A stretch of 64,000 nt of DNA. Source: Streptomyces sp. MspMP-M5. GTDB taxonomy: Bacteria > Actinomycetota > Actinomycetes > Streptomycetales > Streptomycetaceae. This document shows positions 41,784 to 52,860 of the stretch, piece after piece. A program made the position numbers and the translations under genes. The stretch is taken from contig NZ_KB891907.1 of assembly GCF_000373585.1 (NCBI RefSeq), positions 83,472 to 147,471 on the forward strand, written 5' to 3'. A model generated the notes under the pieces. That model was not told the DNA's origin, made no database searches, and saw only the letters and a program-made list of their open reading frames with translations. Numbering within the stretch: the first letter of the stretch is position 1; each line of letters opens with the position of its first letter.

Positions 41784-42698
41784 GTGAAGGTCGGTTGCAT
41801 CGGACTCGGGGACATCGCGCGCAAGGCGTATCTCCCCGTACTGGGCGCACAGCCCGGGATCGAGCTGCATCTGCAGACCCGCAACCCGGCGGCGCTGCAA
41901 CAGGCCGGGGACGCCTACCGGCTGACCGGGCGGCAGCTCCACGCCGACCTGGACGGGCTGCTCGCCGCCGCGCCGGACGCCGTCTTCGTCCATGCCGCGA
42001 CCGTCGCCCACCCCGAGTTGGTGACCCGGTTGATCGAGGCCGGCGTGCCGACCTACGTGGACAAGCCGATCGCCTACGACATCGCCGACACCCGGCGGAT
42101 CGTCGCCCTCGCCGAGGAGCGCGGGGTCGGCCTGGCCGTCGGCTTCAACCGCCGCTTCGCCCCCGGCTACGCGCAGTGCCTGGAGCACCCCCGCGACCTG
42201 ATCCTGCTCCAGAAGAACCGCACCGGGTTGCCCGAGGACCCCCGCACGCTGGTCCTCGACGACTTCATCCACGTCGTCGACACCCTGCGCTTCCTCGTGC
42301 CCGGCGAGATCGAGCACGTCGACGTCCGGGCCCGGGTGCGGGACGGCCTGATGGACCATGTGGTGCTCCAGCTGTCCGGCGACGGGTTCACCGCCCTCGG
42401 CACCATGAACCGCCGCAGCGGCTCGGTCGAGGAACTCCTCGACGTCTCCGGCCAGGACGCCCGCCGCCAGGTCGTCAACCTCGCCGAGGTCGTCGACCAC
42501 CAGGGGCAGCCGAGCATCCGCCGCCGCGGCGACTGGGAGCCGGTGGCCCGTCAGCGGGGCATCGAGCAGATCGTGCTGGCCTTCCTGGACGACGTCCGGG
42601 CCGGGCGGCGGCCGTCGGCCCGGGACGCGCTGCGCACCCACGAACTGTGCGAACGGGTAGTCACCGAGGCGCTCGCACAGGCTGCCGCCCGGCGCTAG
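41784..42698 (+). CDS. Gfo/Idh/MocA-family oxidoreductase
   Basis: A 304-residue protein from GTG 41784 (AGGGAGAAG upstream). Rossmann VGCIGLGDIARKAYLPVL is at the N-terminus. The family signature, AGVPTYVDKPIAYDIADTRR, carries the conserved Lys of the EKP-type motif (VDKP). GFNRRFAPGY and the C-terminal alpha/beta domain (DFIHVVDTLRFLVPGEIEHV) complete it. The reaction is NAD(P)-dependent oxidation or reduction of a sugar or inositol-like alcohol. Its 3' end overlaps the convergent lnt gene by 38 bases. Confidence 0.85.
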   Translation: MKVGCIGLGDIARKAYLPVLGAQPGIELHLQTRNPAALQQAGDAYRLTGRQLHADLDGLLAAAPDAVFVHAATVAHPELVTRLIEAGVPTYVDKPIAYDIADTRRIVALAEERGVGLAVGFNRRFAPGYAQCLEHPRDLILLQKNRTGLPEDPRTLVLDDFIHVVDTLRFLVPGEIEHVDVRARVRDGLMDHVVLQLSGDGFTALGTMNRRSGSVEELLDVSGQDARRQVVNLAEVVDHQGQPSIRRRGDWEPVARQRGIEQIVLAFLDDVRAGRRPSARDALRTHELCERVVTEALAQAAARR

Positions 42699-44238
42699 TC
42701 CCGGGCCCGGCCGAGCGGTCGACGCGGCGGCGCCGGACGCCCCGGCCCGCCTCGATCGCCCCGTAGGCGAGCAGTGCGGCGACCGCCCCGTGGACCGCCC
42801 AGTCGCCCCACCGGGTGTACGGGCTGGTGCCGCGGGCCAGCGGCAGGTCGTAGACGGCCGCCGCGGTGCGGTCGGTGCCCAGCCGCTCGCCGACCGGTTC
42901 GCCCCGTGGCCCGTACACCGCGCTGACGCCGGTGAGCGTGGCGTGCACCATCGGGCGCCAGGTCTCCGCGGCGCGCAAGGCCCCCAGGGAGGCGTGCTGG
43001 GCCGGCGCCCAGCTGTCCTGGAACGTCGCGGTCGAGGACTGGGCCACCAGCAGTTGCGCGCCGTCGGCGGCCAGCCGGCGGCTCATGTCCGGGAAGGCGG
43101 TCTCGAAGCAGACCAGCGGACCGGCCCGCAGACCGGCCGCGGCGGGGAGTGCCATCACCACCTGGTGGGTGCCCCGCCGGCGGTCGCTGGCGGCGGCCTT
43201 GCCCACCTTCGTCGCCCAGCCCAGCAGGGACCTGGCGGGTATGTACTCGCCGAACGGCACCAGCCGCATCTTGGCGTAGCGGTCGCCGGTCGGGCCGGTC
43301 GGGCCGATGAGCACCGCGCTCTTGGAGATCCCGGTGCGGGCGTGGTCCGGTGCGTCCGCGTTCACCAGCAGGTCGGCGCCGGTGCGCCGGGACAGCGCGG
43401 CCAGCCGGGCGGCGAGCGCCGGATGGTCGGCCGGGTCCTGGTAGAGGCTGCTCTCGCCCCAGACGACCAGGCGCACCCCGCGGCCCGCCAGCGCACTGGT
43501 GAGCGCCTCGCTGCGGGCCAGCCGCTGGGTGGGCGTACCGCCGGGGCCCGGCTGGACGATCGCGATCCGCACCGTCCCGGCGGGCCGGGGGAGCGGCGCC
43601 CACAGCCAGACCGCGGTGCCGGCCAGCACGCACACCAGCAGGCCCGCGACGGCCGGCACCCGGGCCGCGGGGACGGCGATCAGCCCGGCCAGCGCGGTGT
43701 TCACCGCCACGATCAGCAGGCTCAGCAGCCACACCCCGCCGAGGGACGCCAGCCGTAGCGCGGGCGGCACCTGCCACTGGCTGGCGCCCAGCAGCCCCCA
43801 CGGTCCGCCCAAGTACTCCCAGGAACGGACCAGTTCGACCATCAGCCAGCCGGACGGCACCAGCACCAGCGCGGCGGCGGCCCGCCCGGCGGACGGCGCC
43901 CCGCCCAGCAGCGCCCGCACCAGCATCCCCCAGGGCGCCCACAGCGCCCCCAGCAGCAGCGCCAGCACCAGGATGAAGACATGCAGGCTCGGCAGCAGCC
44001 AGTGGTGCACCGCCAGCATGAAGCCGGCACCGCCCAGCCACCCGTACACCGCGGCCCGCCGGGCGGTGTGCGCCGACCGCACCAGCAGCAGCCACGGCAC
44101 CAGTGCTCCGTACGCCAGCCACCACCAGGACGGCGCGGGGAAGGCGAGGGCGGGCAGCGCGCCCGCGAGCGCGGCGGCCGGGCCGCGGACCCAGAGGGAA
44201 CCGGCCTCCCGTGTCCGGTGGCCGAGCGGTATGTCCAT
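42661..44238 (-). CDS. lnt: Apolipoprotein N-acyltransferase
   Basis: A 525-residue protein from ATG 44238 (MDIPLGHR). The first about 200 residues form six to seven membrane helices. The C-terminal nitrilase-like domain has the catalytic triad: Glu in VVWGESSLYQDP, Lys in YAKMRLVPFGEYIP and Cys in GPLVCFETAFPDMS. It transfers an acyl chain to the N-terminal Cys of mature lipoproteins in the outer leaflet. Several lnt copies are common in Streptomyces. Its stop overlaps the convergent oxidoreductase. Confidence 0.9.
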   Translation of the reverse strand: MDIPLGHRTREAGSLWVRGPAAALAGALPALAFPAPSWWWLAYGALVPWLLLVRSAHTARRAAVYGWLGGAGFMLAVHHWLLPSLHVFILVLALLLGALWAPWGMLVRALLGGAPSAGRAAAALVLVPSGWLMVELVRSWEYLGGPWGLLGASQWQVPPALRLASLGGVWLLSLLIVAVNTALAGLIAVPAARVPAVAGLLVCVLAGTAVWLWAPLPRPAGTVRIAIVQPGPGGTPTQRLARSEALTSALAGRGVRLVVWGESSLYQDPADHPALAARLAALSRRTGADLLVNADAPDHARTGISKSAVLIGPTGPTGDRYAKMRLVPFGEYIPARSLLGWATKVGKAAASDRRRGTHQVVMALPAAAGLRAGPLVCFETAFPDMSRRLAADGAQLLVAQSSTATFQDSWAPAQHASLGALRAAETWRPMVHATLTGVSAVYGPRGEPVGERLGTDRTAAAVYDLPLARGTSPYTRWGDWAVHGAVAALLAYGAIEAGRGVRRRRVDRSAGPGTSAGRQPVRAPR

Positions 44239-44378
44239 ACGGGCTCCCTGTCGCCGTGCCTGGCCCAACGTTCGGTGCGTCCCGTCGATATCTCTTGCCA
44301 CGCTCAAGGGTTGTCAGCCCTCCCGGGCTTCCGCCACTTCTCGTGCACCCGGATCGCCGCTCGCGTCGTGGGTGCGCC

Positions 44379-44407
44379 GAGGCCCCCGCCCAAGGGGCGA
44401 GGGCCTC
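44379..44407 (-). terminator. Terminator of the ABC exporter gene
   Basis: GAGGCCC (44379-44385) pairs with GGGCCTC (44401-44407), extended inward by a near-complete GC pairing around AAG. It lies 25 bases beyond the exporter stop on the minus strand. Confidence 0.7.
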
Positions 44408-44431
44408 CCGACCGGTCGGCAGCCGGTGCCG

Positions 44432-46339
<1,908 letters not shown>

Positions 46340-46397
46340 CGCGGCCTCCTGTTTGCCGGTCGTCACGGGATCGCCGTGAGGGCCGGCGACACGAAAG

Positions 46398-46428
46398 AAC
46401 CTAGAACCTCAACCAATCTTGAGGTCAA
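46398..46428 (-). promoter_or_regulatory. SoxR/MerR-type promoter of the ABC exporter
   Basis: Minus strand: TTGACC (-35, 46423-46428) and TAGGTT (-10, 46398-46403) with a 19-bp spacer. ACCTCAA (46406-46412) and TTGAGGT (46419-46425) are perfect inverted arms with a 6-base centre, the same CCTCAA-N6-TTGAGG form as known actinobacterial SoxR boxes. Nineteen of 21 bases in 46409-46429 match the marR promoter element at 2188-2208. Confidence 0.75.
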
Positions 46429-46551
46429 GGGATTCCGCTCACCGTCACCCCAGGGGGCGACCCGGACCGCGCCCTGTCCCGCAACCGGGCCGCCGCGGCC
46501 ACACCGCCCGCCGTGTGCCACGGGACCCGCCGTGCGTCAGGGGCCCCGGTC

Positions 46552-48165
46552 CTACGGCTGAAGGGGCCTCTCCCAGACCACCGGCGCGGCCGGACCGTTC
46601 GCACGCTCCTGACCGTCCCCACCGCCGTCACCGTCCTCACCGCCCTCGCCCGTCACCGTCATCCGCACCCCCTCCCGGCCGTCGGCCAGCGTGGCGGTCG
46701 CGTCCACGACGACCCGGGCCGAGGTCGCCGTCCGTGCCACCTCCGCCAGCGCCCGCCCGACCGCGGCCACCAGCTCGCGCGCGCACTCCGCGCCGACCCG
46801 CGCGTCCACCGGCCCGACGAACTGCACCGACGGCCGGGTGCCCAGCACCGCCGTGGCCGCGCCGGCCTCCCGCAGAATCCGGGTGCGCGGCCCGGCCGGC
46901 GCCTCCGGCGGCCCCTGCTGGAGCGCGATGATCGCGGTGCGGATCTCCTGGATCGTCGCGTCCAACTCGTCGACCGCCTGCCCCACGCCCTCCTTGACCT
47001 CCGGGAGGACCGCGGTCCGCTGGGCGCTCTCCAGCAGCATCCCGGTGGCGAACAGCCGCTGGATCACCAGGTCGTGCAGATCCCGGGCGATCCGGTCCCG
47101 GTCCTCGTAGACCGCGAGCCGCTCCCGGTCGCGGTGGCGGTCGGCCAGGACCAGCGCCAGCGCCGCCTGTGACGCGAACTGGGTGCCCAGCGTCCGTTCC
47201 AGCTGCGTGAAACGGGGCCCGCCGGACGCCCGGCACAGGGCCAGCGCGCCCAACACTCGCCCGCCGCTGCGCAGCGGCAGCAGCATCGTCGGTCCGTAAT
47301 GGCGCGACAGCGGGGAGATCGAGCGGGGATCGGCGGCGAAGTCGTCGGAGAAGACCGCCTGCCCGGCGTGGATCCGGTGCAGCACCGGACTCTCCGGCGG
47401 GATCGTGCCCCCGTACGCCTCCGCGCGCACGGACTCGGGCAGCTCCGTGGAGATCGCCACCACCTCCATCGCGCCGTCCGGCTGCGGCAGCAGCACCGCG
47501 CCGGTCGCCGCCTCGGCCAGCTCCCGGCCCTTCTCGGCGACCACCGTCAGCGCGTGCTCGGTCGTGGAACCGGTCTCCGGCCCGGCCAGCAGCGCGGTGG
47601 TCACCGACGCCGCACCGTCGATCCAGCGCCTGCGCTGCCGGGCCGCGGCATGCATCCGGGCGTTGCCCATGGCGATCCCGGCCTCGGTGGCCAGCACCCG
47701 CAGCAGCTGGAGGTCCACCTCGCCGAACCGCCCGGCGCGCGCAGCCGACCCTGCCGCGGCGCCGTCCGCCTTCCCCGCCAGGAAGACGCTCCCGAACAGC
47801 TCGCCCTGCACCTTGATCGGCACCCGGAGGGCGAACGGGGCGGACGGCCGGCCCTCGGGCGGGCTGCCGTGGGTGATCAGGTCGCGCAGCCCGTCGCCGT
47901 CCTCGTCCAGCACCTCCACGGCCGCGTAGCGGGCGCCGGTCAGCGACGCGGCGGTCTCGGCGATCCGGTGCAGCACCCGGTGCACGTCCAGGTCGGAGCC
48001 GATGGCGACCATCGCCTCCAGCAGCTGCGGCAGCCGGGACAGCGGACCGCCGGCCAGATGCCGCAGGCTCTGCGCGGTCTGCTCGGCGAGCTCCGCCGCC
48101 GAGCCCTCGACCCCGGCCCCGGCGTGCGGGTCGGTGGGATCGGGGAACGGCGACGCAGGCGGCAT
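46552..48165 (-). CDS. GAF-domain sensor histidine kinase with degenerate ATPase domain
   Basis: A 537-residue protein (ATG 48165 chosen; upstream codons are unlikely). Two GAF domains occupy about 45-190 and 210-350 (VHRVLHRIAETAASLTGARY; YGPTMLLPLRSGGRVLGALA). The dimerisation helix contains the phospho-acceptor His364 in RIARDLHDLVIQRLFATGML, as in DevS/DosS-like kinases. The ATPase domain is eroded: the N-box Asn is absent (ALAEVARTATSARVVV) and the G1 box (DxGxG) is replaced by a Gly/Asp-rich tail ending the protein. Autophosphorylation is therefore doubtful. No response-regulator gene is adjacent. It may act as a heterodimer partner. Confidence 0.85.
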   Translation of the reverse strand: MPPASPFPDPTDPHAGAGVEGSAAELAEQTAQSLRHLAGGPLSRLPQLLEAMVAIGSDLDVHRVLHRIAETAASLTGARYAAVEVLDEDGDGLRDLITHGSPPEGRPSAPFALRVPIKVQGELFGSVFLAGKADGAAAGSAARAGRFGEVDLQLLRVLATEAGIAMGNARMHAAARQRRRWIDGAASVTTALLAGPETGSTTEHALTVVAEKGRELAEAATGAVLLPQPDGAMEVVAISTELPESVRAEAYGGTIPPESPVLHRIHAGQAVFSDDFAADPRSISPLSRHYGPTMLLPLRSGGRVLGALALCRASGGPRFTQLERTLGTQFASQAALALVLADRHRDRERLAVYEDRDRIARDLHDLVIQRLFATGMLLESAQRTAVLPEVKEGVGQAVDELDATIQEIRTAIIALQQGPPEAPAGPRTRILREAGAATAVLGTRPSVQFVGPVDARVGAECARELVAAVGRALAEVARTATSARVVVDATATLADGREGVRMTVTGEGGEDGDGGGDGQERANGPAAPVVWERPLQP

Positions 48166-48327
48166 GAAGACGGCTTCTGGTTCGGCCCAGCACAAAACGA
48201 GGCGAAACGATACGGCTGCGACCAGTCTAATTCGCCCGGAAGAGGGACATCGGGACGACGACCGCACCACCGCCCGGGCCGGACCGGCGCCGCCCACCGG
48301 CCCGGCCCGCCGCCGGGACGCCGCGGC

Positions 48328-48816
48328 TCAGGCCGGCAGTGCCGCCTCGATAGCCGCCACCAGTTCCGCCGCCTCCGGCTCCGTCCGCGGGCGGAAGCGG
48401 CCGGCCACCGCGCCGGTGTGGTCGATGAGGAACTTCTCGAAGTTCCACTGGACGTCGCCGGCCGTTCCCTCGGCATCCGGGGTGGCGGTCAGTTCGGCGT
48501 ACAGCGGGTGCCGGTCCGCGCCGTTGACGTCGGTCTTCTCGAACAGCGGGAAGCTGACGCCGTACGTCGTCGAGCAGAACGTCGCGATCTCCTCGGCCGT
48601 GCCCGGCTCCTGGCCCGCGAACTGGTTGCTGGGGAAGCCCAGGACACTGAAACCGCGGTCGGCGAACTGCTGCTGGAGCCGCTCCAGGCCCGTGTACTGC
48701 GGGGTCAGCCCGCACTTGGACGCCACGTTGACCACCAGCAGGGCCTTGCCCCGATAGTCGGCGAGGGAGGCGGGCTCACCGGTCAGGGTGCGCAGCGGGA
48801 TGTCGTACAGGCTCAT
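48328..48816 (-). CDS. Glutathione peroxidase-family thiol peroxidase
   Basis: A 162-residue protein from ATG 48816 with GAGGAG upstream. Peroxidatic Cys is in NVASKCGLTPQYTGLE, Gln in GFPSNQFAGQEPG, Trp and Asn in VQWNFEKFLIDHTG: the full catalytic tetrad. Being Cys-type (no UGA codon), it probably uses thioredoxin or mycothiol rather than glutathione, which Streptomyces lack. It reduces peroxides in the cytoplasm. It overlaps a small upstream gene on the same strand by 41 bases and lies near the SoxR-type exporter, fitting an oxidative-stress context. Confidence 0.9.
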   Translation of the reverse strand: MSLYDIPLRTLTGEPASLADYRGKALLVVNVASKCGLTPQYTGLERLQQQFADRGFSVLGFPSNQFAGQEPGTAEEIATFCSTTYGVSFPLFEKTDVNGADRHPLYAELTATPDAEGTAGDVQWNFEKFLIDHTGAVAGRFRPRTEPEAAELVAAIEAALPA

Positions 48817-49081
48817 GCTCGGGCTCCTCAGTACGGTTCCGTGGACGGGGACGTCCGTCATCGACCCCAACAACCGTGCCCGGCCTGGTCTTCCCGGGAT
48901 CGTCGATCGGCCAGGTGACCGCCGGCCGCAGCTCGCCGGCCCGCCACTCCCTGAGCAGCTGGTCGAAGATCGGCGTCTCCTCCTCGGCGGGCCGCCGGAC
49001 GGCGGGCGGCGGCAGCCGGGGCGGCTGGTGCGGCAGCGAGATGCGGTGGAAGGAAGGCCCCGCGGTCTTCTTGGCGTCCAT
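48776..49081 (-). CDS. Small hypothetical protein
   Basis: About 101 residues from ATG 49081 (no strong ribosome site). The conserved-looking N-terminal part (DAKKTAGPSFHRISLPHQPP, PIFDQLLREWRAGELRPA) is followed by an Arg/Glu/Pro-rich tail that overlaps the start of the peroxidase gene by 41 bases. No domain recognised. Coding bias supports it in the first two-thirds; the tail is less sure and the real stop could be affected by an indel. Confidence 0.5.
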   Translation of the reverse strand: MDAKKTAGPSFHRISLPHQPPRLPPPAVRRPAEEETPIFDQLLREWRAGELRPAVTWPIDDPGKTRPGTVVGVDDGRPRPRNRTEEPEHEPVRHPAAHPDR

Positions 49082-49233
49082 GCCCGGACTCAACACCACA
49101 TCGCCCCGGGAGTTGCGGCACGGGGCCGGTCACGCGCCAGATGACCCCTGCGGCGGTGACGGTCAGAAGATACGTTCCAGAGGAGGGGAGGAGGGGGAGA
49201 GAGCCTGCGGCCCGGTCCGGCCGCCTCCTTGGG

Positions 49234-50868
49234 TCAGGCCCGGCGGAGCAGGCCGCCCAGTACCTCGCGTAGTGCGCCCTCCGGGTCGGCGACGCGGCCC
49301 TCGGCGCGCCACCCCACGAAGCCGTCGGGTCGTACCAGGACCGCGCCCTCCGGGGTCGTCCCGTGCAGCTCGGCCCAGTCGGCGCCGCCCTCCGGGACGA
49401 GGTCGGCGTCGGCGTCGGTACCCACGCGGTAGTGGTCCAGCCGGGCCGTCCAGTGCGCCGCGGCGGCCTCCGCCGCGGCGCGCCAGATCTTGCCGTCCTC
49501 GGTGCCGGTCAGCAGGACGAACGACCGCTCGTAGAGGTCCAGCGTGGAGCGCCGCTCGCCGTCCGCATGCACCCACAGGTGCGGGGCCCGGGTGCCCGGC
49601 TCGCCGGTCAGCCGCATCCGCTCGGGGACGACGGGGAGTTCGGGGTCGGCGCCGATGACCGCGCCGCGCGGATAGCAGTAGCCGAGGGCGACGGTCAGCA
49701 CCCCGCGCTGCCGGCCGCCGCCACCGGGGCCCGGGTCGTAGCCGGGGTGGCTGTGCTCGGCGGACCGGGCCGAGGCGCGGGCGCTGGTCACCTCGGCCAC
49801 CGGCCGGCGCTCCTCCTCGTAGGTGTCCAGCAGCGCGGGGGCCGCGGAGCCGTCGAGGACCGCGGCGAGCTTCCAGGCGAGGTTGTGTGCGTCCTGGATG
49901 CCGGTGTTGGAGCCGAACGCGCCCGTCGGGGACATCTCGTGGGCGGAGTCGCCGGCGAGGAAGATCCGGCCCGCGGAGTACCGCTCGGCGACCCGCTCCG
50001 CGGCGTGCCAGGGCGCCTTGCCGGTGATCTCGACCGCCATGCCCGGTACGCCGGTGGCCCGGCGGATGTGCTCGATGCAGCGCGCGTCGGTGAAGTCCTC
50101 CAGGGTCTCGCCCCGCTCGGGGTGCCAGGGCGCGTGGAAGACCCATTCCGCGCGGTTGTCCACGGGCAGCAGCGCCCCGTCGGCCTCCGGGTCGGTCAGG
50201 TAGCAGGCGATGAAGCGGCGGTCGCCGACCGCGTCGGCCAGCTCCGGGGCCCGGAAGGTGATGCTGACGTTGTGGAAGAGGTCGCCGGGGCCGGACCGGC
50301 CGATGCCCAGCCGCTCCCGCACCGGGCTGCGCGGCCCGTCCGCGGCGACGAGGTAGTCGGCGCGCAGGGTGGTGCGCTCGCCGGTGTCCCGGTCCTTGAG
50401 CACGGCCGTGACCCCGTCGGCGTCCTGGTCGCAGCCCATCAGCTCGGTGTGGAACCGCAGGTCGCCGCCGAGTTCGCGGGCGCACCGCAGCAGCACCGGC
50501 TCCAGGTCGTTCTGGCTGCACAGGCACCACCGGGACGGGCTGAAGCGGGCCAGCGCGCCGCCCGGGTCGATCTCCCGGAACAGCCACTCCTGTTCGTCGC
50601 CGGTCAGTGAACGGGCCTGGAGGATCCCGTGGTTGTCGGCGAGGACCGAGGCCGCCGCACGGATCCGGCGCTCGGCGCCGGCCACCCGGTACAGCTCCAT
50701 CGTGCGGACGTTGTTCCCCCTCCCGCGTGGATGCCGCGAGGTGGCCGGGTGCTTCTCGACCAGGACGTGCGGGACCCCCAGGCGCCCCAGGAACAGCGAC
50801 GCGGACAGGCCCACCAGGGACCCGCCCACGATCAGTACCGGCACCCGGTCTTCGGCCTTCGGGTTCAT
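49234..50868 (-). CDS. FAD-dependent aromatic polyketide hydroxylase (whiE ORFVIII-like)
   Basis: A 544-residue group A flavin monooxygenase. ATG 50868 (MNPKAEDRV) follows a GGAG-like site. FAD-binding VLIVGGSLVGLSASLFL, DG motif in YLVAADGPRSPVRERL, GD motif in IFLAGDSAHEMSPTGAFGSN, and a C-terminal thioredoxin-like domain (HLWVHADGERRSTLDLYERS) as in TcmG/RdmE-type enzymes. It would add oxygen to the pentangular spore-pigment chromophore using NAD(P)H and O2. It is divergent from the polyketide operon across about 290 bases, as whiE ORFVIII is in S. coelicolor. Confidence 0.9.
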   Translation of the reverse strand: MNPKAEDRVPVLIVGGSLVGLSASLFLGRLGVPHVLVEKHPATSRHPRGRGNNVRTMELYRVAGAERRIRAAASVLADNHGILQARSLTGDEQEWLFREIDPGGALARFSPSRWCLCSQNDLEPVLLRCARELGGDLRFHTELMGCDQDADGVTAVLKDRDTGERTTLRADYLVAADGPRSPVRERLGIGRSGPGDLFHNVSITFRAPELADAVGDRRFIACYLTDPEADGALLPVDNRAEWVFHAPWHPERGETLEDFTDARCIEHIRRATGVPGMAVEITGKAPWHAAERVAERYSAGRIFLAGDSAHEMSPTGAFGSNTGIQDAHNLAWKLAAVLDGSAAPALLDTYEEERRPVAEVTSARASARSAEHSHPGYDPGPGGGGRQRGVLTVALGYCYPRGAVIGADPELPVVPERMRLTGEPGTRAPHLWVHADGERRSTLDLYERSFVLLTGTEDGKIWRAAAEAAAAHWTARLDHYRVGTDADADLVPEGGADWAELHGTTPEGAVLVRPDGFVGWRAEGRVADPEGALREVLGGLLRRA

Positions 50869-51159
50869 GTGCTTGGCTCCAGCTCCAGCGACGCATACGG
50901 GAGATGGAGCAACGCATGCCCGGCCTGTGGCGCCTTCCATCACGGTTCACCTGCATGGCTCACAGATCTCGCGCCGACCGTGGGTGTTGGCCACGATCGA
51001 ATCCGGACCGCCGCCCGCGACACGCCGGGGCCGGAGGTCCCCCCAATCGGCTCAGTCGCCCGGATCGCACCGGGAGTGCGGGAGGCACCGGAATCCCGGG
51101 CCGCCCGGAACCGACGACGCACCACAGGGGCCCGCCGCCCCGGAGGAGATGCGTACACG

Positions 51160-52287
51160 ATGACACCGCTGTCGGAACGAATATCGCAGTCCGCCTTCGA
51201 CGGATCCAGACTCCGGGTCGTGCTTCTGCTGGACCTGCAGGAAGGTGCCCAGCAGCAGTTCCTGGAAGCCTATGAGCAGCTGCGGAACCAGGTCGCGTCC
51301 GTCCCCGGGCACATCAGCGACCAGCTGTGCCAGTCCATCGAGAACCCCTCCCAGTGGCTGATCACCAGCGAGTGGGAGAGCGCCCCGCCGTTCCTCGCCT
51401 GGGTCAACAGCGAGGAGCACGTGAAGATGGTGCAGCCGCTGCACAGCTGCGTACGCGATACCCGTTCCCTGCGCTTCAGCGTCCTGCGCGAGACCTCCGG
51501 TGCCGCGGCCGGCGCCCCCGAGTCCGTCAAGGGCCGGCTCCAGGCGCACCCCCGCGTCGGGGACGGCGTGGTCCGGCACGCCCTGACCTTCACCGTGAAG
51601 CCCGGCAGCGAGTCGACGGTGGCCGGCATCCTCTCCGGCTACACCTCCCCCGAGGCCCGGGTCGACGCCGACACCCGGCTGCTCCGCACCTCCCTCTTCA
51701 TGTACGGCAACCGCGTCGTGCGCACCATCGAGGTGCAGGGCGACCTGGTCGCCGCGCTGCGCCATGTCTCCCGGCAGCCCGAGGTCCGGGCCGTCGAGGA
51801 GGCCATCAACCCGTACCTGGAGCAGGACCGGGACCTCAACGACCCCGATTCCGCCCGGGTGTTCTTCACCCGCGCCGCACTGCCCGCGGTCCACCACGTG
51901 GCGATCGGCGGCCGGCAGACCGGGGACTCCGGGGACCTCGAACGGCATGCGCTCTTCTACCCGGCCAAGGAGGGCTGCGGTATGACGCTGGCCCAGCTGC
52001 TGGCCCGTCAGGACGAGGAGACCGCCGACGACCCGGCGTGCCCCGTCCACAGCAGCACCATCTTCCAGCGCGACGACATCGTCGTCCGCCTCGTCGATCT
52101 GCGGGCCCCGCTCGACCGCGACCCGCTGGTGTCCCTCGGCGCCCGTGGACCCCGCAGCCTCGCCGTGCTGCGGCGGCTGCTCGACGGCGACGTGGCCGGC
52201 GGTATGACCAGCGAGCGCGAGCTGGCGCGCTTCCTGGCCCGCGCCGACATGGACCTCGTCACCGACCGCCGGGCCCCCGGCGCCTGA
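51160..52287 (+). CDS. SchA/CurD-like protein of the spore-pigment cluster (whiE ORFI-like)
   Basis: A 375-residue protein; ATG 51160 lies 10 bases after GGAGGAG. The N-terminal about 110 residues form an antibiotic-biosynthesis-monooxygenase-like ferredoxin fold (RLRVVLLLDLQEGAQQQFLE, WLITSEWESAPPFLAWVNSE). The SchA/CurD domain follows (VVRHALTFTVKPGSESTVAG, FMYGNRVVRTIEVQGDLVAA, RVFFTRAALPAVHHVAIG). It always accompanies spore-pigment type II PKS genes; proposed to assist oxygenation or cyclisation, but not biochemically settled. First gene of the rightward operon. Confidence 0.85.
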   Translation: MTPLSERISQSAFDGSRLRVVLLLDLQEGAQQQFLEAYEQLRNQVASVPGHISDQLCQSIENPSQWLITSEWESAPPFLAWVNSEEHVKMVQPLHSCVRDTRSLRFSVLRETSGAAAGAPESVKGRLQAHPRVGDGVVRHALTFTVKPGSESTVAGILSGYTSPEARVDADTRLLRTSLFMYGNRVVRTIEVQGDLVAALRHVSRQPEVRAVEEAINPYLEQDRDLNDPDSARVFFTRAALPAVHHVAIGGRQTGDSGDLERHALFYPAKEGCGMTLAQLLARQDEETADDPACPVHSSTIFQRDDIVVRLVDLRAPLDRDPLVSLGARGPRSLAVLRRLLDGDVAGGMTSERELARFLARADMDLVTDRRAPGA

Positions 52288-52425
52288 GCGCGCCGGCCGC
52301 CCGCCGACGGGCGCACCGGCCGCACCCGGCCGTGCCCCCTTTCGGCCTTCCCGTCCTTCTCGTCCTTCTCGACGTCCGCACCGTCCCACCCGTCCACCGG
52401 CATCACGCCCTTGGAGGAATCAGCC

Positions 52426-52860
52426 ATGACCACGCACCGCCCACGCATCGTGGACCTCAGCGAGACCCAGCCCAACCGCCGGCGCGGAGGTGATCTGCGT
52501 GCCATGCTGACACCCGGCGCGGTGGGCGCCACGAGCGGCTTCATGGGCATGGCACTGGTCCAGCCCGGCGAACGCATCGGCGAGCACTACCACCCGTATT
52601 CCGAGGAGTTCGTCTACGTCGTCCAGGGCTCCCTGGAGGCCGACCTCGACGGGGTGACGTACCCGCTGCGCCCGGACCAGGGGCTGATGATCCCGCCGTA
52701 CATGCGGCACCGCTTCCGCAACGTCGGGGACACCGAGGCCCGGATGGTCTTCCACCTCGGCCCGCTGGCGCCGCGGCCGGAACTGGGCCACGTCGACACC
52801 GAGGGCTCCGAGGAGAGCACACCGGCCGCCCCACCCGAACGACCGGAGCCGGTGTCATGA
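52426..52860 (+). CDS. Cupin protein of the spore-pigment cluster (whiE ORFII-like)
   Basis: A 144-residue single-domain cupin from ATG 52426 (TTGGAGGA upstream). Metal-site motif 1: GEHYHPYSEEFVYVVQG (two His and Glu); motif 2: PDQGLMIPPYMRHRFRN. This gives the usual two-His/Glu/His pocket. It likely binds a metal and acts on the nascent aromatic polyketide. Its stop overlaps the ketosynthase start (ATGA), so translation is coupled. Confidence 0.9.
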   Translation: MTTHRPRIVDLSETQPNRRRGGDLRAMLTPGAVGATSGFMGMALVQPGERIGEHYHPYSEEFVYVVQGSLEADLDGVTYPLRPDQGLMIPPYMRHRFRNVGDTEARMVFHLGPLAPRPELGHVDTEGSEESTPAAPPERPEPVS

